NCBI GenBank assembly: GCA_910579645.1
Contig: CAJTVK010000079.1
Span: forward strand, 1-20,157
DNA from: an uncultured Lachnospiraceae bacterium
GTDB taxonomy: Bacteria > Bacillota > Clostridia > Lachnospirales > Lachnospiraceae
Length of the DNA stretch: 20,157 nt
Reading direction: 5' to 3'
Positions 6,808 through 14,175 of the stretch are shown piece by piece. Numbering within the stretch: the stretch's first letter is position 1; each line of letters opens with the position of its first letter. The notes beneath the pieces were generated by a model. It saw only the letters and a list, made by a program, of their open reading frames with translations. It had not been told where the DNA came from and did not search any database. Made by a program: the position numbers and the translations under genes.

Positions 6808-7851
6808 ATGAAAGCGAAAAAACAAACGAAAAACAGTGTTCATAATGTTTATGTACAGGCTGTTTACCTATGTTTAGCCGCCCATATCATCATTGCATTC
6901 ACCTTTGCAGTGCTGCGCATATATCCCATGCTGTTCTATAATCTGTTCAGTATCTTTTTCTATGCAGTCATAAAGGCAACTTTATCCCCTGCCCGCTACC
7001 GGCTCATTGTGGCATTAGTCCACATCGAGGTCGCCTTTTTTGCATCCTTCACCACTGTTTTTGTAGGATGGGCCGCCGGATATTCTTTCTACCTGATTGC
7101 CCTTTGTTCCCTTGTATATATCTGTCCTTATAAAAATATGTATGTCCCATATTTCTTTTCGCTGGGGGAACTGCTCATATTTATTGCGCTGAAGCTCTTC
7201 TGCGATTCCCACCGGCCCCTGCATCTCCTGCCGGCCGGAGCCGCCACCGATTTCGTCTATCTGTTCAACGCCGCCGCCTGCTTCGGAGTCATCATATACG
7301 CCGCCCTTATTTCCAACCTTTCTTCCGTATTTATGAAACGGGAACTTATGGAACAGAACCAGAACCTTCAGACACTGCTGCACCATGACAGCCTGACTCA
7401 CTTATATACAAGGAACTACCTACAGCAAAAATTTGCCGAAGCACGGCAGGCTTCCGGTTCCATAGCCTTGGCCATGGTAGATGTGGATGACTTTAAGAAA
7501 GTCAACGACACCTACGGGCATTCCTGCGGCGATTATGTTCTGTTTACTCTCGCCACCATCATGCAGACGGTATCTCCTTCCCGGACGGACATTGCCCGTT
7601 GGGGCGGAGAAGAATTTGTCCTGCTCCTATATGGCCAGACCCGCGAAGAGGCCTTGGAACAAATCCAGAACCTCCGCAGAGCCATCGCTTCTTACCATTT
7701 CCATTATTCGGATTATGACTTCCGCATAACAGCCACCTTCGGCCTTTGTTTTTCCGACGAAAATGCCGATTTCACGGCATTGGTAAATCTTGCCGACGAA
7801 CGGATGTACTGCGGGAAAAAGAACGGAAAGAATACGGTAGTTGCCGGCTGA
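6808..7851 (+). CDS. Membrane diguanylate cyclase (GGDEF), second copy
   Basis: This is a second cyclic di-GMP synthase, divergent from the first. The 347 residues have about six membrane segments between 15 and 175, a linker helix (about 176-190) and a GGDEF domain. The domain shows DSLTHLYTRNYL (about 194-205), MVDVDDFKKVNDTYGH (about 223-238) and GGEEF at 266-270. The inhibitory-site position has RTD one residue out of register with the usual RxxD, so it is not canonical. The membrane part is not obviously the same as that of the first cyclase, so the two probably respond to different inputs. An AAAGGA-type ribosome site lies about 13 bases before the ATG. The gene runs into the converging methyl-accepting protein gene with only four bases between stop codons. 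Confidence 0.93.
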   Translation: MKAKKQTKNSVHNVYVQAVYLCLAAHIIIAFTFAVLRIYPMLFYNLFSIFFYAVIKATLSPARYRLIVALVHIEVAFFASFTTVFVGWAAGYSFYLIALCSLVYICPYKNMYVPYFFSLGELLIFIALKLFCDSHRPLHLLPAGAATDFVYLFNAAACFGVIIYAALISNLSSVFMKRELMEQNQNLQTLLHHDSLTHLYTRNYLQQKFAEARQASGSIALAMVDVDDFKKVNDTYGHSCGDYVLFTLATIMQTVSPSRTDIARWGGEEFVLLLYGQTREEALEQIQNLRRAIASYHFHYSDYDFRITATFGLCFSDENADFTALVNLADERMYCGKKNGKNTVVAG

Positions 7852-7855
7852 GCCC

Positions 7856-9358
7856 TTACTTTTCTTCCGAGTTTTTCAGTTCTTCCGCGCTTGCATCCAG
7901 TTCCCGCATAATCCGCACAATATCCTCCACGCCGTCCAGATTTCTGTTATTGCCCTCCAGTGTTTCGTTTGCCCCCGCCGTCACTTCTTCCATTACCGCC
8001 GAAACATTTGTCACGCTCCGGACGATCAGCTGATTGGCATCCGCCACCGCGCTGACCGTATCTTTAAGCCGGCCTGCCTGCCCGAAAATATTTTGCGTAT
8101 TCTCATGAATCCGTTCAAAGTTCCTCGCCGCATCGTCCACATATCCGTTCTGCATCCGGTTGCTTTCCAATAGGCCTTCCACGGATTTCACCACCTCGCC
8201 CAAGGACCTGGCAATGTTTTCAATCAAAGGCTTGATGTCGCCGGTAGCGCTTCCGGTCTGCCCGGCTAAGCTTGATATTTCGGATGCCACTACCGCAAAT
8301 CCCCGGCCGGCCTCTCCCGCCCGCGCCGCTTCGATGCTGGCATTCAGTGCCAACAGGCCGGTTTGGTCTGCCACATTGCTGATCAGCTCCATAATTCCCT
8401 GCATCTTATCTGCGTATTCCCGCAGTTCATCCATTTCCCTCGCCACTATGCTGCTGGCCGACTGGGAAACTTCCACCTGGCGGAGCAGATTGTCCATAGC
8501 CTCCCGGCCTCCCGTCAGGCTTTTCTCCGCATCGTCCACGCTGTCTATAATCGAAGAGGTCACGTCTTCCACTTCCTGCATCCGTGCATTGATTTCATCC
8601 GTATTTTTCTGCTGTACCATAATGGCGGCAACCGCATCGTTGGCTCCTCCGGTCAGTTCTTCCATGGCCCGCTTTGACATCTCTATGGAAGTTTTCAGCT
8701 GCTCCGTCTCCCCTGCGGCCCGCTCCACCCCTTCCGCCATGGAGCCCGCCACCTTCAGTACCTTGGACAGCAGCTGCTCCGACTGTTTCTTCTTCTTTTC
8801 CGCCTCGTCAATGTTAGCCTGATTGATTTTTGAAATCTTGGAAATTGCCATCAGCGTAAAGACACTGGACAAAATAAGGCAGGCTATGATAATCTCCGTC
8901 TCCGTAATTTCTTTCGGCGTCAGCCCCACCGTCGCCGCGCGGTACGCTACAAGCACAATATTTACCAACACTGCAAAACTGCCCAGCAGGACAGAAAGTT
9001 TCAGGTCGGCATAGACTGCTGTTATGACATAAATAACTATGACATAGCAGAAGGCCAGATTAGTCGTTGTGGTAAAACGGATATAGGTGTACAGAACGGC
9101 AAATCCAAGCACCGCAATGTACCGTACCCATAAAGAATCTTTCCGCCTCCGATAAGTCAGGACCGAGGCCACGCTGGGAAGGATGCACCACATTGCCACA
9201 AAGGCATAGGACGCAGCCGTCCTGCTCCCTTTCATCACTTCCACCAGATAAGCAGCCGTCAGAATGCCGTTCATAATGCAGATTCCCACAATGGCCGTAA
9301 TATTCCGGCTCTGCTCCGCAATTTTTTTATCCGTCAGATCAACCTTTAATTCTTTCAT
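7856..9358 (-). CDS. Methyl-accepting chemotaxis protein without a periplasmic sensor
   Basis: The 500-residue protein has about six closely spaced membrane segments (about 19-177), a Lys/Glu-rich coiled coil (about 184-200) and the long cytoplasmic signalling hairpin (about 200-495). The hairpin tip reads DQTGLLALNASIEAARAGE (about 331-349) followed by GRGFAVVASEI, the site of CheA/CheW contact. The near-invariant Asn of the QTNLLALN motif is Gly here. I see no large extracellular ligand domain and no clear HAMP domain, so signals are probably sensed in the membrane or cytosol. AAAGGAG lies 13 bases before the ATG. It follows the MATE gene by 43 bases on the same strand and may be co-transcribed. 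No che genes are in the window. Confidence 0.92.
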   Translation of the reverse strand: MKELKVDLTDKKIAEQSRNITAIVGICIMNGILTAAYLVEVMKGSRTAASYAFVAMWCILPSVASVLTYRRRKDSLWVRYIAVLGFAVLYTYIRFTTTTNLAFCYVIVIYVITAVYADLKLSVLLGSFAVLVNIVLVAYRAATVGLTPKEITETEIIIACLILSSVFTLMAISKISKINQANIDEAEKKKKQSEQLLSKVLKVAGSMAEGVERAAGETEQLKTSIEMSKRAMEELTGGANDAVAAIMVQQKNTDEINARMQEVEDVTSSIIDSVDDAEKSLTGGREAMDNLLRQVEVSQSASSIVAREMDELREYADKMQGIMELISNVADQTGLLALNASIEAARAGEAGRGFAVVASEISSLAGQTGSATGDIKPLIENIARSLGEVVKSVEGLLESNRMQNGYVDDAARNFERIHENTQNIFGQAGRLKDTVSAVADANQLIVRSVTNVSAVMEEVTAGANETLEGNNRNLDGVEDIVRIMRELDASAEELKNSEEK

Positions 9359-9401
9359 CCCGGTAAAAATACTCCTTTCTCCCCCTGCCGATTAAAAATT
9401 T

Positions 9402-10742
9402 TCAGGCATGCTTCAGCCAACGCCTGCTCTTAAAACGCAGTGCAAAAGCTGCCGCCCTTACCGTCCAGTCCGTAAACATGCCGATCCATACGCCCATCGG
9501 GCCAAATCCCATATACCTGCAAAGAAATACGCTCAAAGTCACACGGCACAGCCACATGCTGGCGCAGGAAGTTACCATGGAAAACCGCACGTCCCCTGCC
9601 GCCCGCATGCCATATGCGGGAATAAAGGACAGCGTCCACACCAAAGGCTTCATCACCGTAATGGCGGCAGTCATCCAAAAACAAAGCGCGGCGCTTTCCG
9701 CTTCCATGCCGCCCAGCATAGTAATCGGCTTTGTCAGCGCAAATACGGTCAGACAACTGGCGGTCAGCACTGCCTCCGCTATTACGGAAAGCTTTTTGAT
9801 ATAATATATGGCTTCGTCTTCCCTGTTGGCACCGATGCACTGCCCCACTACCGTCATCAGCCCTATGCCCACCCCTACGGCCGCCACGCCGTTCAGGCTT
9901 TCCAGAATATTGGTCATGGCCTGTGCCGCGATAGCCGCCGTCCCTAACGTGGATACCGTGGACTGTATCGCCAGCTTGCCGAACTGGAACATGCTGTTCT
10001 CCACACCGGAGGGAACGCCGATTCCCAGCACCTTGCGTATCAGCCCCCAGTCAGGGCGCATTTTCCAATAGTTGCGTATGTCAATCATCTGCCCCGGCTT
10101 CCTCAGAACAAGGAACACTGCCAGCGCGCAGAAAATACGGGAAACAAGAGTGGAAACTGCCGCTCCGGCCACTCCCATATGCAGCCCCCATATCAGGAAC
10201 GCATTTCCTCCCACATTAAGAAAATTCGAAACTACCGAAATGATCATTGGCCGCTTGGTATCCGCCTGCGCACGCAGCACGGAAGAGCCGGCCCCATACA
10301 GCGCGATAAACGGAAAGGAAAGCGCCGTATAAAAGAAATAAGTTTTTGATGCCTCCATAATCGCCGGTTCCACGCTTCCGAACACCAGCTTCAGCAAAGG
10401 CTCCCGGAAGCAAAGACATAACGAAGTGACTGCTGCCGCCGTCACCGCCACGATAAAAATAACCTGCTCTGCGGCACGCTTCGCCTCTTTTACATCTTTA
10501 TGCCCTATGTAGCGTGAACATAATATGGTACCTCCTGCCGCCAGCGCGGAAAACGCCTGTATTACCAATATGTTGATGGAATCCACCAGTGAAACTGCCG
10601 ATATGGAAGCGGAGCCGATATTGCTTACCATCATCGTGTCAATAGTGCCCATCAGCGATGCCAGCAATTGCTCAATCACTAAAGGAACCAACAGCCTCCA
10701 TAAATCTTTATTGCTGAAAAGATGCTCCTCCTTCTGCTTCAT
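9402..10742 (-). CDS. MATE-family multidrug/cation exporter
   Basis: A 446-residue integral membrane protein with about twelve hydrophobic segments in two related halves, the standard size and fold of MATE exporters, which use a sodium or proton gradient to expel cationic compounds. Family signatures include LVIEQLLASLMGTIDTMMVS (about 21-40) and, at the start of the second half, GVPSGVENSMFQFGKLA and TNILESLNGVAAVGVGIG. I choose the ATG at 10742 (MKQKEEH), preceded by AAAGGG. The upstream ATG at 10763 lies only about five bases after the expected transcription start and has no ribosome site. Substrate cannot be told from sequence. A chemotaxis-type receptor gene follows. Confidence 0.93.
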   Translation of the reverse strand: MKQKEEHLFSNKDLWRLLVPLVIEQLLASLMGTIDTMMVSNIGSASISAVSLVDSINILVIQAFSALAAGGTILCSRYIGHKDVKEAKRAAEQVIFIVAVTAAAVTSLCLCFREPLLKLVFGSVEPAIMEASKTYFFYTALSFPFIALYGAGSSVLRAQADTKRPMIISVVSNFLNVGGNAFLIWGLHMGVAGAAVSTLVSRIFCALAVFLVLRKPGQMIDIRNYWKMRPDWGLIRKVLGIGVPSGVENSMFQFGKLAIQSTVSTLGTAAIAAQAMTNILESLNGVAAVGVGIGLMTVVGQCIGANREDEAIYYIKKLSVIAEAVLTASCLTVFALTKPITMLGGMEAESAALCFWMTAAITVMKPLVWTLSFIPAYGMRAAGDVRFSMVTSCASMWLCRVTLSVFLCRYMGFGPMGVWIGMFTDWTVRAAAFALRFKSRRWLKHA

Positions 10743-10774
10743 GATTCTTTTCCCTTTCCGCATTTTCGTGCAAA

Positions 10775-10803
10775 ATTATATCAGCCCAAACGGCTGACTT
10801 CAA
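10775..10803 (-). promoter_or_regulatory. MATE promoter with palindromic spacer
   Basis: On the minus strand, TTGAAG (complement of 10798-10803) and TATAAT (complement of 10775-10780) are 17 bases apart. The spacer itself is a perfect interrupted palindrome, TCAGCC-CAAAC-GGCTGA on the plus strand (10781-10797), filling the space between the boxes exactly. This looks like an operator for a dimeric regulator acting on the exporter gene. Confidence 0.7.
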
Positions 10804-10845
10804 GTGTCCTGACATAACTTGTATGTTTTTTGTCATACATTTCTT

Positions 10846-10885
10846 GACAGCCTGAAAGCGGACAGGAATGTCCGCTTTCGCTGTC
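10846..10885. other. Strong stem-loop downstream of the glucosidase gene
   Basis: GACAGC (10846-10851) and GAAAGCGGACA (10854-10864) pair with TGTCCGCTTTC (10869-10879) and GCTGTC (10880-10885), with loop GGAA and a two-base bulge. This 17-bp hairpin lies 65 bases beyond the glucosidase stop codon, before the MATE promoter. Neither strand has a T-run after it, so it may be an mRNA 3'-end structure or a factor-assisted terminator. Confidence 0.6.
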
Positions 10886-10950
10886 CGCCGCGTGCCCCAT
10901 GCGCTGCTTTCGGCGGCATATTTCTATACGATTCCCCTTGCCGTTCACGG

Positions 10951-12651
10951 TTACGGCGTCTCCAGCAAAATGGCTGCCGCCTCATACGGACGAAGCTTCC
11001 CGATTCCGTCCGCCGAGTCCCTTCCGTAATTGGAAATCAGCACTTCCGCACCTTTCCCGAAAAACTGTGCCGGAACGTCCGCCTCCTTTTCTTCCGACGA
11101 AAAGTTGCAAAGCACCAGCAGGCTCTGTCCGTCCAGCCTTCTTATATAAGCATATACGGACGCATCCTCCGGCATCAGCAGTTCATAATCCCCATATACA
11201 ATGATAGGCTGCTCTTTCCGCAAGGCAATCAGTTTCTGATAATAGCGGAATACCGAATCCGGATTCCCCACCTGTTCTTTTGCATTGATTTCCTTATAAT
11301 TAGGATTTACCCCAATCCAAGGCGTTCCCGTACTGAACCCTGCGTTTTCCGTATCGTCCCATTGCATCGGCGTGCGGGCATTGTCCCTGCTCTTATACTG
11401 AAAACAGGAAATCAGTTCCTTTTCTTCCCACAAACGGCTCTCCGTCACTAATTCCCTATAGGCATTCAGGTTCTCGATATCCCTGAACTGGCCGATGTCC
11501 GTAAAAGGATAATTGGTCATGCCCAATTCTTCCCCTTGATAAACATACGGCGTGCCCTGCATCATATGCAGGCAGGTAGCCAGCATCTTCGCGGACAGCT
11601 CCCTGTACTTCGGACTGTCGTTTCCGAAACGCGATACAGAGCGGGGCTGATCATGGTTTCCAAGAAAGAGGCTGTTCCATGCCTTGCCCTTAAGGCATGT
11701 CTGCCATTTGGACATCACTTTCTTAAACTCCGTCAGCGGCACCGGATTTCTGTTCCACTTCCCGTTGACATTCCCCAAGTCCACATGCTCAAACTGAAAC
11801 ACCATATTCAGTTCATGCTCTTCTTCTCCCGCATACTTCAGCGCCTCTTCCACTGTCACTCCCGAAGTTTCCCCTACCGTCATCAAATCATAATGGGACA
11901 GCACTTTTTCGTTCATTTCTTTCAGATAGCGATGTACATTGGACCCATGGATGCAATAAGGTCCGAAGTCTCCGTATATGCCGCCTTCCCCTACTTTTCC
12001 GTCCGGCATATCCGCCGTTTTGGATATCATGCTGATGACATCCATGCGGAATCCGTCAATTCCTTTTTGGCACCACCAATCCATCATGGAAAACACTTCT
12101 TCCCTTACCGCGCTGTTATCCCAATTCAGGTCAGGCTGCTTTTTCGAAAACAGATGAAGATAATACATATCCGTGGCATCGTCATACTGCCAGGCGGAAC
12201 CGCTGAAACAGGAACCCCAATTGTTGGGCGGCTGCCCGTCCCCTTTGCCCTTCCGCCATATATAATAATCACGCTTCGGGCTGTCCACGCTCTTCCTGCT
12301 CTCCACAAACCACCTGTGCTCATCGGAAGTATGATTCACCACCAAGTCCATGACGATCCGGATTCCCCGCCGATGCGCCTCTGCCAGCATCTCGTCAAAA
12401 TCCTCCATCGTGCCGAACTCCTGCATAATCGCCTGATAGTCACTGATGTCATACCCGTTATCGTCATTGGGCGACTGATAGACCGGCGACAGCCAGATTA
12501 CGTCAATCCCCAGTTCCTTTAAATAATCCAGCCGTGAGGTAATCCCTTTCAGATCCCCGATTCCGTCACCGTTGCTGTCCATAAAGCTGCGGGGATAAAT
12601 CTGATATACTACTGCTTCCTTCCACCATGCTCTTTTTATCATAGCATTCAT
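10951..12651 (-). CDS. GH13 alpha-glucosidase, probable oligo-1,6-glucosidase
   Basis: A cytosolic enzyme of the GH13 (alpha-amylase) family that releases glucose from short alpha-glucans. The 566 residues match the usual 550-570. Seen motifs: the calcium-loop DSNGDGIGD (about 25-33), DLVVNHTS (102-109), GFRMDVISM with the nucleophile D204, TVGETSGVT with the acid/base E261, and FLGNHDQPR with D334. A Val follows the nucleophile, which in this subfamily goes with alpha-1,6 (isomaltose-type) specificity, whereas Thr or Ala goes with maltose. No signal peptide is present. It stands alone with its own promoter and a leader of about 145 bases. AGGAAAGG abuts the ATG at 12651; the ATG three codons downstream is equally possible. 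Trehalose-6-phosphate hydrolase is a less likely alternative. Confidence 0.9.
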   Translation of the reverse strand: MNAMIKRAWWKEAVVYQIYPRSFMDSNGDGIGDLKGITSRLDYLKELGIDVIWLSPVYQSPNDDNGYDISDYQAIMQEFGTMEDFDEMLAEAHRRGIRIVMDLVVNHTSDEHRWFVESRKSVDSPKRDYYIWRKGKGDGQPPNNWGSCFSGSAWQYDDATDMYYLHLFSKKQPDLNWDNSAVREEVFSMMDWWCQKGIDGFRMDVISMISKTADMPDGKVGEGGIYGDFGPYCIHGSNVHRYLKEMNEKVLSHYDLMTVGETSGVTVEEALKYAGEEEHELNMVFQFEHVDLGNVNGKWNRNPVPLTEFKKVMSKWQTCLKGKAWNSLFLGNHDQPRSVSRFGNDSPKYRELSAKMLATCLHMMQGTPYVYQGEELGMTNYPFTDIGQFRDIENLNAYRELVTESRLWEEKELISCFQYKSRDNARTPMQWDDTENAGFSTGTPWIGVNPNYKEINAKEQVGNPDSVFRYYQKLIALRKEQPIIVYGDYELLMPEDASVYAYIRRLDGQSLLVLCNFSSEEKEADVPAQFFGKGAEVLISNYGRDSADGIGKLRPYEAAAILLETP

Positions 12652-12801
12652 CCTTTCCTAATTATTTACAATGCAAAATCCGTATCACCGCATGGCTTTC
12701 TTTTCCTCAAATACCTGCGCAATGACCGGCCGCCCCGCTGTCAGAGCGTGCCTGAAAAATCTCCTGCCGTCTGCAAAACGCCTTGCGGGAATCACAGCTA
12801 T

Positions 12802-12830
12802 ATTTTAACGTGAATGCTCCCATATTTCAA
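12802..12830 (-). promoter_or_regulatory. Sigma-A promoter of the glucosidase gene
   Basis: On the minus strand, TTGAAA (complement of 12825-12830) and TAAAAT (complement of 12802-12807) have a 17-base spacer. It is the only good promoter in the 339 bases between the glucosidase gene and spoVAD. The leader (about 12795 to 12652) shows no riboswitch I can recognise, and I did not find a clear catabolite-repression (cre) site. Confidence 0.75.
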
Positions 12831-12852
12831 TTATAACTTTTTATTTTCCACG

Positions 12853-12990
12853 GAAAGGAATATTCTGTTTTGTGACTGCGCAGATGCCCGGTTCCGAAAC
12901 ATTGAGACGGACGTTTCGCCGGATAATATCGGCTGTCCCAATGTTTCGGAACCGGGCATCTGCACAGTCACAAAACAGAATATTCCTTTC
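12853..12990. repeat. Long inverted repeat abutting the spoVAD stop
   Basis: Arms 12853-12904 and 12939-12990 are 52 bases each and complementary at 51 positions. The single mismatch (12879 with 12964) becomes a G-U pair in the minus-strand transcript, so spoVAD mRNA could fold a 52-bp helix. Weaker pairing continues inward (12906-12908 with 12935-12937) around a loop containing GCCGGATAATATCGGC. The right arm ends at the base before the spoVAD stop codon (12991-12993). There is no T-run on the minus strand after the left arm, no obvious target duplication and no ORF inside. Confidence 0.9.
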
Positions 12991-14040
12991 TCAGGCAGAC
13001 TCTATCACAACCCCATGGGCAATCCCCGGCACGGTCTGCCCCTCATTGAAGCTTGTTTTGCTAAGAAGAGCCCCGGTAGGCACAAAAAGCACCCTCTTCC
13101 AAACCCCTTCCTCTATTTTCTTCAGAATATAAGCCGACAGCGTCACCGCGCTGCAGCCGCAGCCGCTCCCCCCCGCATGGGTATCCTGCGTCTTTGCGTC
13201 ATAAATCTCAATCCCGCAGTCCATATGCTGGCCGGAAATATCAATATCCTTTTCGTTTAGCAAATCAATGAGCGCATGCTGCCCTACCGTCCCTAAGTCG
13301 CCCGTGATAATCTTATCATAATCCGACGGCTGCCTTCCGAAATCTTTTAAGTTCTGATAAATGCTGTCACAGGCCGCCGGGGCCATGCAGGCTCCCATGT
13401 TCATGGAATCCTTCAGCCCGTAATCCATAATTTTCCCCGTAGTCAGCCCCGTGATTCTGGCCCGTGCTTTCTTCCCCGGCGTATTGCTCAGGATAAATGC
13501 CCCGCTGCCGGTCACGGTCCAGGAAGCCGAAAGCGGCCGCTGATTCCCATACCCGAGAGGAAAACGGAATTCCTTCTCCGCACTGGCAAAATGACTGGAA
13601 GTCACGCAAGCCACATGTTCCGCATAGCCCGCATTTACCGCCATCGTCCCCAAGCTTAAGGAAAGACCGCAGGTGGAACAGGCTCCGTACAAGCCAATCA
13701 GCGGCACCTCATAGCCTGCCAGGCCGAAACTGCTGGCAATGGACTGCCCCAACAGATCGCCGGCAAATAGATACCGCAAATCCTCCTTCTTCATCCCGGC
13801 TTTCCCCAATGCCAGATATACCGCATCTTTCTGCAAGCTGCTTTCCGCCTCTTCCCAGGAATTGCAGCCAAACATATCATCCTGCCCCACCATATCAAAC
13901 AATTCCGCCAAAGGCCCCTGCCCTTCTTTCGTTCCCACTACGCTGGCGCTCTCCCTGATATAGACGGGATTCTTTATTTCCAAACTCTGCTTTCCCAATA
14001 TACATGTTCCACCCGTTTCCTGACCCATACTCTTGCGCAT
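12991..14040 (-). CDS. spoVAD: Stage V sporulation protein AD (SpoVAD)
   Basis: SpoVAD has a thiolase-like fold and binds dipicolinic acid; with SpoVAC and SpoVAEB it loads calcium dipicolinate into the forespore. The 349-residue product matches the family (about 338). It shows GKQSLEIKNPVYIRESASVVGTKEGQGPL split over the N-terminus, the AGDLLGQSIASSFGLAG segment, GACSTCGLSLSLG and the GGSGCGCSAVTLS motif. I place the start at ATG 14040, close after GGAAAGGAG. The ATG at 14028 is also possible. The open frame continues to 14163, but that extension encodes only a repeat-derived SLWLF stretch and is unlikely to be translated. spoVAC and spoVAE, usually adjacent, are missing on both sides. The gene ends at a very long inverted repeat. 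Confidence 0.95.
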   Translation of the reverse strand: MRKSMGQETGGTCILGKQSLEIKNPVYIRESASVVGTKEGQGPLAELFDMVGQDDMFGCNSWEEAESSLQKDAVYLALGKAGMKKEDLRYLFAGDLLGQSIASSFGLAGYEVPLIGLYGACSTCGLSLSLGTMAVNAGYAEHVACVTSSHFASAEKEFRFPLGYGNQRPLSASWTVTGSGAFILSNTPGKKARARITGLTTGKIMDYGLKDSMNMGACMAPAACDSIYQNLKDFGRQPSDYDKIITGDLGTVGQHALIDLLNEKDIDISGQHMDCGIEIYDAKTQDTHAGGSGCGCSAVTLSAYILKKIEEGVWKRVLFVPTGALLSKTSFNEGQTVPGIAHGVVIESA

Positions 14041-14080
14041 GCTCCTTTCCCAACCTACAGATATCCTATTTCTGCTTAAT

Positions 14081-14122
14081 AGCCATAAACTAAATAGCCA
14101 TAAACTAAATAGCCATAAACTA
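14081..14122. repeat. 15-bp tandem repeat upstream of spoVAD
   Basis: AGCCATAAACTAAAT is repeated at 14081-14095 and 14096-14110, with a partial third unit at 14111-14122. It lies 41-82 bases before the spoVAD start, between that gene and the SGNH gene. Exact identity of the units indicates recent slippage. The spacing may affect the spoVAD promoter, which I could not locate. Confidence 0.9.
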
Positions 14123-14175
14123 TCATGAAATATTATCCTGAAAATCCGAAAAATTATTCGCATGCAATGATTACA

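Noticed and set aside
11536..12522. Plus-strand open frame (328 codons) opposite the glucosidase gene
   Set aside because: It is a shadow of the GH13 gene, whose catalytic motifs are intact on the other strand; the product has no family features.
12853..12990. Inverted repeat read as an ordinary rho-independent terminator
   Set aside because: Arms of 52 bases and the lack of a T-run on the minus strand do not fit; it is kept as a repeat of unknown function.
14041..14175. Search for a sigma-G promoter before spoVAD (and likewise before gpr)
   Set aside because: CATGATA occurs upstream of spoVAD but no properly spaced -35 partner is present; no candidate was good enough to report.
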